DNA of 64,000 nucleotides, taken from Eublepharis macularius. Lineage: Eukaryota; Chordata; Lepidosauria; Squamata; Eublepharidae. Under the pieces are notes generated by a model. It saw only the letters and a program-made list of their open reading frames with translations. It did not search any database and was not told where the DNA came from. The position numbers and the translations under genes are program-made. The DNA lies in the NCBI RefSeq assembly GCF_028583425.1, contig NC_072800.1, forward strand, positions 95,759,001 to 95,823,000. The letters run 5' to 3'. This document shows positions 1 to 10,100 of this stretch, piece after piece. Positions within the stretch are counted from its first letter, which is position 1; every line of letters starts with the position of its first letter.

Positions 1-235
1 GAGGTCCGATCCACAGTTCTTAGCTACAGAGGCCCAGTGGGCTCTCTGAAAGTGAGTGCTGGGGGGGGCAACCACGGGGGATGCTGTGGCCTCTGTGCCC
101 AGCTGGTACGCCTTCACATGGGTCATTGTATGTTTCACTGCACAAACAGGATGTTGGACTATAACCACTAGACGGACCCTTGGTCTGATCCAGCACAACT
201 GCTGTTGCATTCATTTGCCTTTTTTCAGATCTGAG
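1..235 (+). repeat. CR1-like LINE 3' tail fragment
   Basis: The stretch ends with a degenerate form of the phrase 'tggtctgatccagca' that closes many amniote CR1-type LINE copies, preceded by 'gttggactataaccactaga'. There is no coding capacity. The assignment rests on recognising this 3' end only, so the subfamily is unknown. Confidence 0.5.
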
Positions 236-722
236 GTGTGATTTTTCCCCCCCGGCTTAAAATACGGTCATTATTGTATATTGAGATTAACAGCTCTTTT
301 ATCATAATACACATCTTTACTGGAGACTGGAAGCAGACAGACTAAAAACTCAGGCTCAACAGTAACCAATTTATACTTGTAGGAACCACTCCCACTTTTA
401 CAACAACCAATACGACGTAAGCAGCTAGACTCCCTCGTTTGCATGAACTATATACAAGTATCTACTTCGGAGCACAGCGATTGGACTACAAAGCCACAGT
501 TCTGATTGGCTGTGCCGGCACCAAACACCAAGAGCTTTGTAGGCCTCGGGCGCCTTCGTTCTACTCCAGCAATACATAACGGTCATGACACCTACCTGCC
601 CATAGTAGACTAGCAAAGTGCTACTGGCGCTTCCTAATGCAATGGTTCCTTTAAACAAATCAGTTATTATTCCTTGTGTATATTGGGCAGGAGGCTTCTT
701 TACAACCAAAGCCATTGCTTCT
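236..722. other. Unassigned stretch left of the gypsy element
   Basis: No gene is supported here. The reverse strand carries an open frame of roughly 98 codons (425-720) that runs on into the neighbouring LTR, so its annotated start is not meaningful. On the minus strand there are A/T-rich TATA-like and AATAAA-like strings, which could belong to an LTR of another element, but I found no matching second copy in the window. Confidence 0.3.
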
Positions 723-1250
723 TGTGGCGAAACGGGGCCTTTCCTCCCACGGGTAGACCCCACTCTGCCCACCCCTAAACCTTTCCGCCTCTGGCCAGGC
801 ACCTGAAGGGGCCGTCTCCCTTCCCTGTCTCCGGGTAGTTGCTGCCACCACTGTCCCTGTATGGGGTCCTGGTTAGGCGGGACAGCCTCCTAACCCACCC
901 ACCCCTCTGCTAGTGGGCCCAAGCAGTTGGGGGACTATGTGGAACAGAAGATCTTTCTTCCTTCATAAATTCCAAAACTCATTTATTTAACTTCCAACTA
1001 TACACAGGCAAATATACAGTGAACGGAAGGAATAATAAAACAGAAACCGAAACCCCTGCTCTCTCTCCCTCATGCCCTAATTAGATGTTGTGTAGGGCAG
1101 GCCCAATCCTTTCATACCTGGGGTTACACTAGATCTACCTCTCCCCTCAGAGCCATCCTTCCCTCCAATCACATTCCACTCCAGAACTGGCCCCTCCCCT
1201 CTGCAGCCCATAGAAAGTTAACTCCACAAACAGAATGGCGTTTCTCCGCA
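723..1250 (-). repeat. 3' LTR of the Gmr1-like element
   Basis: This is a 528-base direct repeat with the copy at 5636. It is bounded by TGTGGCG on the left and CCGCA on the right, so both strands read TG...CA. The minus strand carries an AATAAA at 982-987. Immediately to the right (1251-1264) is a minus-strand purine run, TAAGGAGGGGGAGG, which fits the polypurine tract that primes plus-strand synthesis just upstream of a 3' LTR. Confidence 0.9.
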
Positions 1251-1264
1251 CCTCCCCCTCCTTA
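1251..1264 (-). other. Polypurine tract of the Gmr1-like element
   Basis: The minus strand reads TAAGGAGGGGGAGG directly against the TG that begins the 3' LTR. Position and composition match a polypurine tract. Confidence 0.7.
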
Positions 1265-1399
1265 GATTCTGAGCTGGAGGGGTATCCTCATCCAGAGAGA
1301 ACCCCGTAGCAGAATCCAACCAGCCTGGGAGAAACCCATTAACAAAACATAACATGTGTAACCAGCAGGAAGTTCCCCCAACCCACAAGGTCTGACACC

Positions 1400-1770
1400 C
1401 TAAGTGCCCACGTTCGTTCTGGACAAAAAGTCTGCAATCACGTTATGCCGTCCAGCAATGTGCTCAATTTTGAAGTTGTATTCCTGGATCCTCCAGGACC
1501 ACCTCTGCAACTTAGAATTGGTGTTTTTCATGGTCTGCAACCATTGCAAAGAGGAATGGTCAGTCAGGAGGGCGAACTCTTGTCCCCACAAATAAGGCCG
1601 AAGTTTGTCCAGAGCCCATACAACTGCCAGACATTCCTTCTGCACTGAGGACAGGTTCTTCTCTCGGGGAATAAGTTCCTACTCAGGTAGGCCACGGGAT
1701 GTTTGGTTCTGTCCCAGTTCTGAATTAGAACAGCCCCAATCCATGGTCTGAAGCATCTGTGGCAACAATG
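1400..1770 (-). pseudogene. RNase H domain of Gmr1-like pol (frameshifted)
   Basis: The N-terminal part contains ATDASDHGLG (about 1725-1765). The C-terminal open frame (1400-1645) begins QKECLAVVWALDKLRPYLWG and includes LLTDHSSLQW and HNVIADFLSR. The acidic residues expected of RNase H (TDAS, KECLAV, TDH) are all visible, but the two parts lie in different frames with a break between 1645 and 1725. The frame stops at 1400, shortly before the polypurine tract, so RNase H is the last pol domain. That position is part of the evidence for the INT-RT-RH order. Confidence 0.85.
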
Positions 1771-2177
1771 AACCTTTTCTCAAAATCAGGGGCTCTGAGT
1801 ACCAGCATAGAGACCAGAGCTGCCTTCAGCTGCTCAAAAGCCACCTGACAGCTAGGAGTCCAAGCCACCTTGTCTGGTGCTGGTTTCCTGGTGAGAGAGG
1901 TGAGTGGGTCTGCAGTCGCTCCAAAGTTTGGGACAAACCGTCTGTAGTAGTTAGTCAGTTCTGAGAAGGTTCTGACCTGCCTTTTAGTCTTTAGGGACTC
2001 CCACTTTTGAATAGCCTCCACCTTGTACCACATTGGGGTGATTCTCCCACTCCCCACCTTATGTCCAAGGTACACCACCTCTGGCATTCCAAATTGGCAT
2101 TTGTTCAGCTTGATGGTGAGGCCTGCTCGTTGTATGGCCTCCAACACTTTAGCTAAATGTTCCAGGTGTGAGTCCAT
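1771..2177 (-). pseudogene. RT remnant (thumb/connection) of Gmr1-like pol
   Basis: The frame contains HLEHLAKVLEAIQRAGLTIK, then GHKVGSGRI, TNYYRRFVPNFGATADPL and AFEQLKAAL. This is the segment of gypsy RT that follows the catalytic YxDD motif, up to the RT-RNase H junction. Everything upstream in RT (fingers, palm, YxDD) is absent. At about 2177 the sequence jumps from a linker that follows integrase straight into this thumb segment, which marks an internal deletion. The copy cannot make a working reverse transcriptase. Confidence 0.85.
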
Positions 2178-3717
2178 GTCCTCAAATTTATGTAACACCG
2201 AAAGGATATTTTCCTTGTCATGCCTGGACATTCCCGTAGACCGCACTAGTTCTTCCCATTGTGCAGGCTCTGAGAAGTGTGCCAGAATGTCTAAGGGGTC
2301 ATCGTCCAGCATCTCATTTTCTCCTTTCTTTCTAGTTACATGCAACACCATGGGCGTCTCGAGGAATGGTTTCAGAATATTCACACGCACCACTTTAGTT
2401 TTGTGTCCAGACCTCTCCATAGCCACAGCATATGCAATATTGTCCAGTTTGTCCACAATTACATGGGGTCCCTCCCATGCAGCTTTCAACTTATTTGTGC
2501 GAAGGGGCAGAAAAACCATCACCCTGTCCCCTATCTCAAAAGTTCGAGACCTCGCTGTTTTGTCATACCAACTGCTCTGCTTACTTTGAGCTTTGGCCAA
2601 GTTCTCTTTAACAACCTGCATCATCCCCTTCAATCGTTCTCTGGAGGATAGTACATAGTCCACCACTGATGGCTTTGCCTTTGGGATTTTCTCCTCCCAT
2701 CTTTCCTTGACCAGATCTAGAGGTCCCCTGACCTTTCTGCCGAGAAAACCCTGTAGATTCCTGGGGTACCTCCCTATATGCAAATAACAATTGCGGTAGT
2801 TTTTCATCCCAGTCTTGGGGGTGAGTGTCCCCATAAGCTCTTAGCATTCCATTCAATGTCCCATTAAACCTCTCAGTTCATTGGATTGAGGATGGTAAGC
2901 TGTAGTTTTCAGGTGTTTCACTCCACAGCATTTTCACAAACACTCCCATCAGTTCATACAAAAAGTTGTGCCCCCTATCTGTCAGAATTCCTGCGGGAAA
3001 TCCCAGTTGACAAAATACCTTGATCAGGGCTTCAGCTACCACTGGAGCCTCGATGGAGGCTAGGGGCACAGCTTCTGGGTACCTCATGGCATGGTCCACT
3101 ACAGTCAGAATAAACCGTTTGCCCCCCTGAGTCGGCTTTGGGAACAGGCCCACTATGTCGATCCCCACCCGTTGGCATGCTTCTCCCATGATAGGAAGGG
3201 ACTGCAAAGGGGCCCGGACTTTACCCCCACTCTTGCCCACCTTTTGACATGTTGGACGTGACTTGCAGTAGTCCCTCACGTCTTGAGCCAGCTTTGGCCA
3301 GTAAAAGTTTAGCAAGAGTCTTCACCTGGTCTTGTTAACTCCTAAGTGCCCTGCACAGGGTATGTCATGACCCAACTCTAAGAGCCTGGGCCTGTATTTC
3401 TCTGGAACCACAAGCTGTCGAACTGCTTCCCAAGACCCTTTTCTATTAGGTGGTAACCAGAGCCTATATAATTGACCCTGCTTCCATACTACTTGCTCAG
3501 AAAGCGCATCTGAGAACTCCACTTCCAGGTTCCTTGCCCCATTGAGCAGTGGTTCCAGACTAGGATCTCCTTGAACCTCTGACAGAAACATTTCTGGATC
3601 CCCCAGACTTTCTACCATCTGTTCCTCTAGACCACCCCTAGTCCCTCTGTTTCCAGGACCCTTGGCAAAGATTTGGTTGGTGTCCTCAGTTCCCTCAGTT
3701 GGATTTTTTTTTAGCAT
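2178..3717 (-). pseudogene. Integrase region of Gmr1-like pol (frameshifted)
   Basis: In order on the minus strand there is an N-terminal zinc-binding region (GHDIPCAGHLGVNKTR, then DYCKSRPTCQK), a catalytic core (VGIDIVGLFPKPTQGGK, VVDHAMRYPEAVPL, ILTDRGHNF), an ERFNG-type segment with FAYREVPQESTGFS, and a C-terminal GPY/F-like module (RVMVFLPLRTNKLKAAWEGP). The zinc site is damaged: the middle cysteine expected in CxxC is Arg. At least two frame breaks are seen, near 3320 and near 2880. The domain precedes RT, which is the diagnostic order for Gmr1-type elements. Confidence 0.85.
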
Positions 3718-3978
3718 TACTCAACTGACCCCCTCCCAGTCTGGAAGGCTCCACAGTTTCCAGCTGCTCTTGGGTGGAGTGGCACCCTTCTTCCCCTTTG
3801 AAACACTCTCCCTCGGGGCTGGAGACTGGCTGGTTCTGCCCCTCCTGGGAGACTACCCTCTCCTCAACCTCCGTAACCTGGGTCACCCCCTCCTCCCGGA
3901 TTTGGCTTCTGTGAAGTTGCCTTCCTCCTCCCTCCTCCCTCGGAGGGTTTGGCTGCGTGTTACTGCATTAATGGTATA

Positions 3979-4233
3979 CTAGCCAGCCAACAAATCCCGG
4001 CCCAATAACACTGGAACCACCTGTTCCTTCATTACTCCCACCTCTGTGAGACCTACTGACCCTCGCCATTCCACTGGTATCCGGGCCACAGGAATCATGG
4101 CAGGCGGTCCCAGAACCCCCTGGATTCTGTATGCCGTATCAGGGACAATATCAGTTTCCGACATCAGATCTGCCCTCTCCAAGGTTACCGAGGAGCCCGT
4201 TTCAGCAAGTCCCCAAACCAACCGGTCTTTCAA
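3979..4233 (-). pseudogene. Retroviral-type aspartic protease of Gmr1-like pol
   Basis: A short frame contains ETGSSVTLERADL and ends VVPVLLGRDLLAG. The layout (ETG-S near the start, LLGRDLL near the end) matches the retropepsin fold. The catalytic Asp of the D-[TS]-G triad reads Glu here, so activity is doubtful. The frame overlaps the end of gag by a few bases in another reading frame, as is common between gag and pol. Confidence 0.75.
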
Positions 4234-5505
4234 TCACTCCAGTTTTCTGCTGGCTTCATTCGGGTAAAGAGGCACTCGTGGCTTACCACTGCCACCTTCT
4301 CCTCTTTCCCCTTTTGCGTAACCGGTACGTTTGAATGGGGTTTGGAGGTCTCGGCTTGCAACTGTGGGCAGGCTGACTTCAGGCGCCCAGCCTCCCCACA
4401 TTTGTAACACCTGCGAACCTGGGGCCATTTCCAATTTGTCAAATCAGGGGACTTCCTACCCTCTGCCTTGGCAGGTGCCTCTTCCCTTTTTGGGGAAGGT
4501 TGTACTTTCCCACCCCTCTGGGAACCCCTCTCTTCCCTTCCCAAATGGGAAGTCCTCCAATCCAACCCCTCCCCGTTCAGCACCAGCTCGTCCATCAGTT
4601 CTGAGGCTCCTGCAACCGTTTTTGGCTTCTTATCTTTTGCCAGGCATTTTAACTCCTTGGGGATTTTAAAGTAGAATTGGTCTAAAACCAACAACTGAAA
4701 CAAAGCCTCATAATCCCGGGCTTTTGCCTCCTCCGCCCATCTCCTTCCCAACTCATTTAGCTTTACCCCAAGTTCATAATACGATTTACATTGTTGTGGG
4801 GCCAAGCCCCGAAACTGCTTCCGAAAGTGGTCTGCCCCTAGTTTAAATCTTTTAAAGACAGTGGCTTTTATATGCTGCAAAAGTTATCCCGCCGTCCCCC
4901 AATAGGCATGCTGTGATAAATAGTTGCGAGTTTCCCAGTCAGGATACTACAGAGGTAAGACGTATAGTCTTCCTCTGCAACTCCCCACTGCTTGGCTGCC
5001 TTCTCGAAGTTGGAAAGGTATTCGGAGGGGTCTCCTCCCGCCTTGTATGCCACAAAGTCCTTGGGGGTGACTTGTATTTTTCTTGCTCTGGGCTGCTTTC
5101 AGTTGCAGAATCTCGAGCTTGTGTTTCCGTTGCTCCTCCTGCTCCTGCCTGCGGGTGTCTGCCTCTCTTTCTTGCTCCTGCCTGAGGATCTCTGCTTGCC
5201 TCTGATGGAGTTCCCGTTCATGTTCTCTCCGCTCCCTCTCGGCCTGAATACGCATCTGTTCCAGTTCCAGTTGCAGCTGGAAGTTTGCCTCTGGCTGGTT
5301 TAGGCGCACATCTGCAGATGCTCCTGCCTGCTGGTTCTTGGTCTATCAGGAGGGCTTGCAAATCTGCCACAGTCGCATTTTGACACTCCAGGTTCCGCTT
5401 GGCGCATCCTTCCTGGAGCTGGGGTTTTGTCATCTTTATAATGTCCCGTATCGTGGCAGGCTCCATCCCAACTAACTTAAACTTTCCCTGGCTTGGCCAA
5501 CCCAA
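4230..5505 (-). pseudogene. Gag of Gmr1-like element with SCAN-like capsid (frameshifted)
   Basis: Three overlapping minus-strand frames cover gag. The N-terminal part (5218-5505) starts MGWPSQGKFKLVGMEPATIR. The middle (4947-5309) is a strongly charged coiled coil (ERERREHERELHQRQAE). The C-terminal frame (4230-4880) holds a helical segment with FRKQFRGLAP, LNELGRRW, LLVLDQFYFKIPKEL and ELMDELVL at residues 15-102 (4575-4838). This spacing matches the SCAN domain of vertebrate zinc-finger proteins. A zinc knuckle follows (4368-4409, CYKCGEAGRLKSAC), in which the expected His is Arg. Several frame changes make it non-functional as it stands. Confidence 0.85.
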
Positions 5506-5635
5506 GAAAATAAAATAAAGCTTCCGTCACTGTCTGGAGGGTACACCAATTTTAAAGGCCTGCACAGTCAGACTTCCGGCTCAGTTTCCCTTCCTTTCCC
5601 TCTGTCTGTCCTTATCCCACTGCTGCTCACCAAGA

Positions 5636-6042
5636 TGTGGCGAAACGGGGCCTTTCCTCCCACGGGTAGACCCCGCTCTGCCCACCCCTAAACCTTTCCG
5701 CCTCTGGCCAGGCACCTGGAGGGGCCGTCTCCCTTCCCTGTCTCCGGGTAGTTGCTGCCACCACTGTCCCTGTATGGGGTCCTGGTTAGGCGGGACAGCC
5801 TCCTAACCCACCCACCCCTCTGCTAGTGGGCCCAAGCAGTTGGGGGACTATGTGGAACAGAAGATCTTTCTTCCTTCATAAATTCCAAAACTCATTTATT
5901 TAACTTCCAACTATACACAGGCAAATATACAGTGAACGGAAGGAATAATAAAACAGAAACCGAAACCCCTGCTCTCTCTCCCTCCAATCACATTCCACTC
6001 CAGAGCTGGCCCCTCCCCTCTGCAGCCCATAGAAAGTTAACT
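5636..6042 (-). repeat. 5' LTR of the Gmr1-like element, truncated and internally deleted
   Basis: This copy aligns with 723-1223 with three substitutions. It lacks 94 bases that correspond to 1071-1164. Both ends of that gap carry TCCCT in the intact copy, which points to a microhomology-mediated deletion. It also lacks the outermost 27 bases (those matching 1224-1250). 407 + 94 + 27 = 528, exactly the length of the other LTR. Confidence 0.9.
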
Positions 6043-6169
6043 GGGCCAGCCTTGCTGAAGCTTTCTCCAGACGCCATGGGGGCACCTCAAGAGCCTCTTT
6101 TGTGATAAGCCTGAAGCTACCTGAGGCCAATTTTTGTGAGTTCCCTTGTTAAATACACACACACGTACC

Positions 6170-6572
6170 CAGGGCTTTTTTTCAGCTGGAACGCGGTGGA
6201 ACGGAGTTCTGGCACCTCTTGAAAATGGTCACATGGCTGGTGGCCCCGCCCCCTGATCTCCAGACAGAGGGGAGTTTAGATTGCCCTCCGTGCCATGCGG
6301 CGCGTTGGGCAATCTAAACTCCCCTCTGTCTGGAGATCAGGGGGCGGGGCCACCAGCCATGTGACCATTTTCGCTGAGGGCGATTTAAACTTTTAAAAAC
6401 TCCCCCTTTGTTCCAGCTGACCCAAAGTGATGTCATTGTGTGGTCCTGGGAGCATGCGTGCACTTTGCGCGCGCACATGTGGTACCAGGGGCACTACCTC
6501 TCGCCACAAGTTGCCCCCTGTGCTGGCAACCCACTGAGTTCCACAACCTCTTTTCCCAGAGAAAAAGCCCTG
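6170..6572. mobile_element. hAT-like MITE with internal palindrome (copy 1)
   Basis: The ends are CAGGGCTTTTT and AAAAAGCCCTG. Flanks CACGTACC (6162-6169) and CACGTCCC (6573-6580) match at seven of eight positions, as expected for an 8-bp hAT target-site duplication. Inside, 6226-6370 folds on itself: the arm around 'gatctccagacagagggg' recurs inverted with a short loop. No transposase is encoded. A shorter relative lies at 30054-30312. It is in the intron before the first SMARCD3 exon of the window. Confidence 0.75.
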
Positions 6573-6932
6573 CACGTCCCCCACCAGGGAAGCGCATCAC
6601 TCCACTCAAGCCTAAAAGGCTTCCTCCAACGTGAAGGGCTCTTTTTCTGGTGGAACAGATGCTTCCACAAAAATCCAGCTCACCGAAAATTAAACTGGGG
6701 AGAAGCCAAGTATGCTAGAGCAGGTACCAGGCTGTGGCCAGTGGGGCAGGTCGGGATGCAGGGGGCGAGTTGTCTCAGTATGAAGCGGAGCACAGATAGG
6801 CTTGGAGTTTGTGGCAACCCTGCAAGGCACGCCCGGCTGGGCTCCCGCTTAAAGCGAAATGGTGGGGGGAGAATTGCTGTTTTATCAGGCTGGGCTTGAT
6901 TGCGGAAGCGCCTAATTGGATTGCTCGCCTGG

Positions 6933-6954
6933 GTGTGTGTGTGTGTGTGTGTGT
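6933..6954. repeat. (GT)n microsatellite
   Basis: A pure GT run lies about 60 bases upstream of a SMARCD3 splice acceptor. Nothing shows that it affects splicing. Confidence 0.9.
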
Positions 6955-7013
6955 GCTGGCACAAGCTAGATCCAATCCTGACAGCATCGGGTCTCTTTCT
7001 TGTTCTCCTCCAG

Positions 7014-7175
7014 CCCCCACAATTCAAACTTGACCCCCGCTTGGCCCGCCTGCTGGGGATCCACACGCAGACACGCTCCGCCATTATCCAGGCACTGTGG
7101 CAGTACATCAAGACAAACAAGCTACAGGACTCCCACGACAAGGAATACATCAACTGTGACAAGTATTTCCAGCAG
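7014..7175 (+). CDS. SMARCD3: SMARCD3 exon: first half of SWIB domain
   Basis: This exon has 54 codons in phase 0, begins [15 protein letters not shown] and ends CDKYFQQ. The acceptor is ctcctccag and the donor is cag|gtgaac. It contains the SWIB helix region [20 protein letters not shown]. Confidence 0.96.
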
Positions 7176-10100
7176 GTGAACTGCTCCCCCTTCACCCAGA
7201 TCTGTAATGGTGGACCTGCCAAAGGGCCGGCTGCCGGCTGCTGCATTTCCGGCTGCCCTGTGCTTGGGACTGACCGCTGGCTGCAACCTTGCTTGGGTCT
7301 CTGGAGGCTTTAGGCCAAGCTGTGGGTGGCAGTGAAGGTCAGGGTGCTCCTGGGCGCTTCGTCGGAATCGGGGCCATCAGTGGAAGAGCCCACCCGTGTG
7401 GGAGGGGCTGTATCTCAGAGCCAGTTCCAGCCACTATTGTCCTAACCCCTGATCCAGCACTGGGAGCCGCATCACCGCATAGACCTTGTTTGCCTTCTGT
7501 TTCTTACCTTCTAATGTCAGCTGCCTCTTTGGTCCCTGGGAATTCAAAGGACATGCAAAAGTAAACAGGTCACATGCAGTTTCTCCCCAAAGGAATATTT
7601 GCTTGCTTCCTCTCTCACTCCCTTTTCCTAGCCCTGGGGAGTGTGGGGGTTTGCTTTCCTTGCTGATTTTTTTGTCTTTAGTCTCCAAGAAAAAGGATGG
7701 TAGGGAGACTGGAGGCCGCCAGGGGGCCGAGCAACAGGCAGCAAGTGCTTCAGGTATCTTCGTCCCGCTGTCTGCTGCCCCCTGATGCTGGGCTGTTTCT
7801 CATTTCAGATCTTTGACTGCCCACGGCTCAAGTTTTCTGAGATCCCACAAAGACTCACTAACCTACTTCTGCCACCAGACCCCATTGTCATCAACCACGT
7901 CATCAGGTAAGCCTCTCCACTCTGCAGCTCCGGCCTCTGTCGGGGCTTCTGAGAATGACCCCGGCAAGCTCTTCTCTCAGGCGTGCCCCTGTCTGACGCC
8001 CCCCATAACCCCCGGGGGGGGGGGAAGCCTCCGTCTTCCTGTAGCTCCCAGCTTGGCAGCAGCTGGGAGCCAGAAGAAGTGGACGAGGCCCCCGCCGCTG
8101 CTCCTTGGCCTCCGCCAGATACAGCTTCCCTCCTTTCTCAGCTGAGGCCCACCCCCTGCCAAACTGCGTGTCCCATTCTTACCCCTCATCAAAGAGGCCC
8201 ACTGTTCTTTGAGGGTCATGCAGGAGTCCGAAGGCTCAGGGCTGCAGGCCCACAGCAGTTCAGTGTGCAGAGAGGTCTAGCCAGAAGTGCCTAGAAAGAG
8301 GAGTGGCCTCGTCTGACCGCTCCAGCAGGCCTCCCTAGCCAAGCTGGCTGGTTGTCAGTGCCATCTGCTTAGGCCCCGGCCCCTTGGGCCACCTCAGAGA
8401 GGGATGGGGTCAAGAGTGACTGTGGTGCTCCTCTCTGGATGAATCCAATGGAGCTGCTGCTGTCGAGCTCCTTGGAAGGCCTGAGAGGCCACAGTGACAG
8501 CAGTGAAGGGTCTGGCTTCGATGGGACCACCGCGTCAACTGACTCATGGCCAGCAGAATTATTGGGGGTGGCTTGGACTCTTATTAAGGGAGGAGATTCA
8601 AACGACTAGTAACTTGGCTTCGAATTGTGACTGTTTTGCATGTTTCTTTGAATATGTTCTGATCTGGGGGCCAGGGAGTGGAGGTTCTGAAACACTGTTG
8701 AGTCCTGAGGTTTTGGATTTTTTCCACTTGATCTTGCCAAACAATGTTGAGTCCAAAGCCACCAGATGTAGGTCAAAAGATGAGTCCAATGGCACCTTAA
8801 AGAGCAACATAATTTTGCCGGCTATAAGCTTTTTGCAGGCAAAGCTCCCTTCATCAGGTAACGAACTGTCACAGTTAAGAAGGGGAGGAGGGCGACTTCC
8901 CTTGCTGGGAACATCCCTTACACCAAGGGCTCCCTGGAAACCCTTGAACCCTGTGAACTTTTCACAGACCCGCTCCTGTTCACGGACTGGTTCATCGGTC
9001 CATGGTCTGTCGCTTCTGGGGGCCCTAGGACTGCCCTTTTGCTCTCAGAGATGCCAAACTCACAGTGAGTCTTCATGCACGGTGGCAACTGACTGCCACC
9101 ACTCCTGAGACCTGCTGAGAAGGAGCTCTTCTAGTGCAGCGCCAGAAGAGTCACGGTGAAAACTCTGGAGGATGCCTGTGCAGTTTGGCACGAAGGGAAG
9201 AGATTCAGAGAAATATATTGTAATTGTACTATCGAAGCCAAAAAAGTCTTTTTAAAGAGGAGATTTATTATAGGAAAAAGGGGGAAATGGTAGTTGGATT
9301 CAAAAAGAGTAGGGAAGGAGGCAAAATATAATGAAAGAGAAAGCATACCATCACACAGCACACCGTCTCTCAAATAAAAGCAACAGAGTTGGTCTAACTA
9401 AGCTAAGTTCCACTTTACCTAGATTGTAGCAGGTTCCTCAGAGCATGTACAAAGTTCCTGCAGTACCAAGATAGTGGAGAAATCCTTAATACCTGCCGAC
9501 TGGTCTTGGAGTCTACAGATATCATCCTGTTCCAAAGTGGGGAGAAGGAAGTTCAGAATGAGGATTCTGACCTAATTCAGCCTCCTCTGTAGACTAACCA
9601 GCATACCAGTCTAGTCCCAGACAAAGCTCTGTCTTGACGCAAGAGGCTGCCAGTCAGAAAAGTGCCACCCTATTCATGGCTCTTAGCTTCCATGACAAAA
9701 TGTGGGTCTGGCCCTCACCAGCGGGTCCTTTGTCCAAGAGGGATTAAGTCAGGCCAGGCAGCTCCAAGGTGGACGGGGCAGAAAGAGGCATTCTCGTTCC
9801 AGCCCTCCAAAGGTGGTTTCCTGGTTGCGACTTAGATCTGGGACCACCCTTCTTAGAGCCACGTGCTTGCTGTGGCTTGTGGCTTGAAAGCTGTGTGTCT
9901 CGCCCCCTCCTCACACAGCGTAGACCCCAGTGACCAGAAGAAGACGGCTTGCTATGACATTGACGTGGAGGTTGAAGATCCCCTGAAAGGGCAGATGAGC
10001 AGCTTCCTTCTCTCAACAGCAAATCAGCAGGAGATCACAGCCCTGGACAACAAGGTGCTCTGGGGCAGGGCGGCGGGGAGCCTGACGTGGGCTCTTGGTG

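Larger units (their letters stand above)
723..6042 (-). mobile_element. Gmr1-like Ty3/gypsy LTR retrotransposon, defective
   Basis: The element reads on the minus strand: 5' LTR (5636-6042), gag with a coiled coil, a SCAN-like capsid and a zinc knuckle, protease, integrase, a remnant of reverse transcriptase, RNase H, polypurine tract, 3' LTR (723-1250). Integrase lies upstream of RT, the order known for Gmr1-type gypsy elements of vertebrates and unlike ordinary gypsy elements. It is broken: there are frameshifts in gag and integrase, and the RT core with its catalytic YxDD motif is missing. The LTRs differ at only three positions over the aligned 407 bases, so insertion was recent. No target-site duplication is visible because the outer 27 bases of the 5' LTR are gone. 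It lies in an intron of SMARCD3 in antisense orientation. Confidence 0.9.

Noticed and set aside
425..802. Minus-strand ORF of 125 codons near the left edge
   Set aside because: Its start codon lies inside the gypsy LTR, so the full frame cannot be an old gene. The remaining part has no recognised domain.
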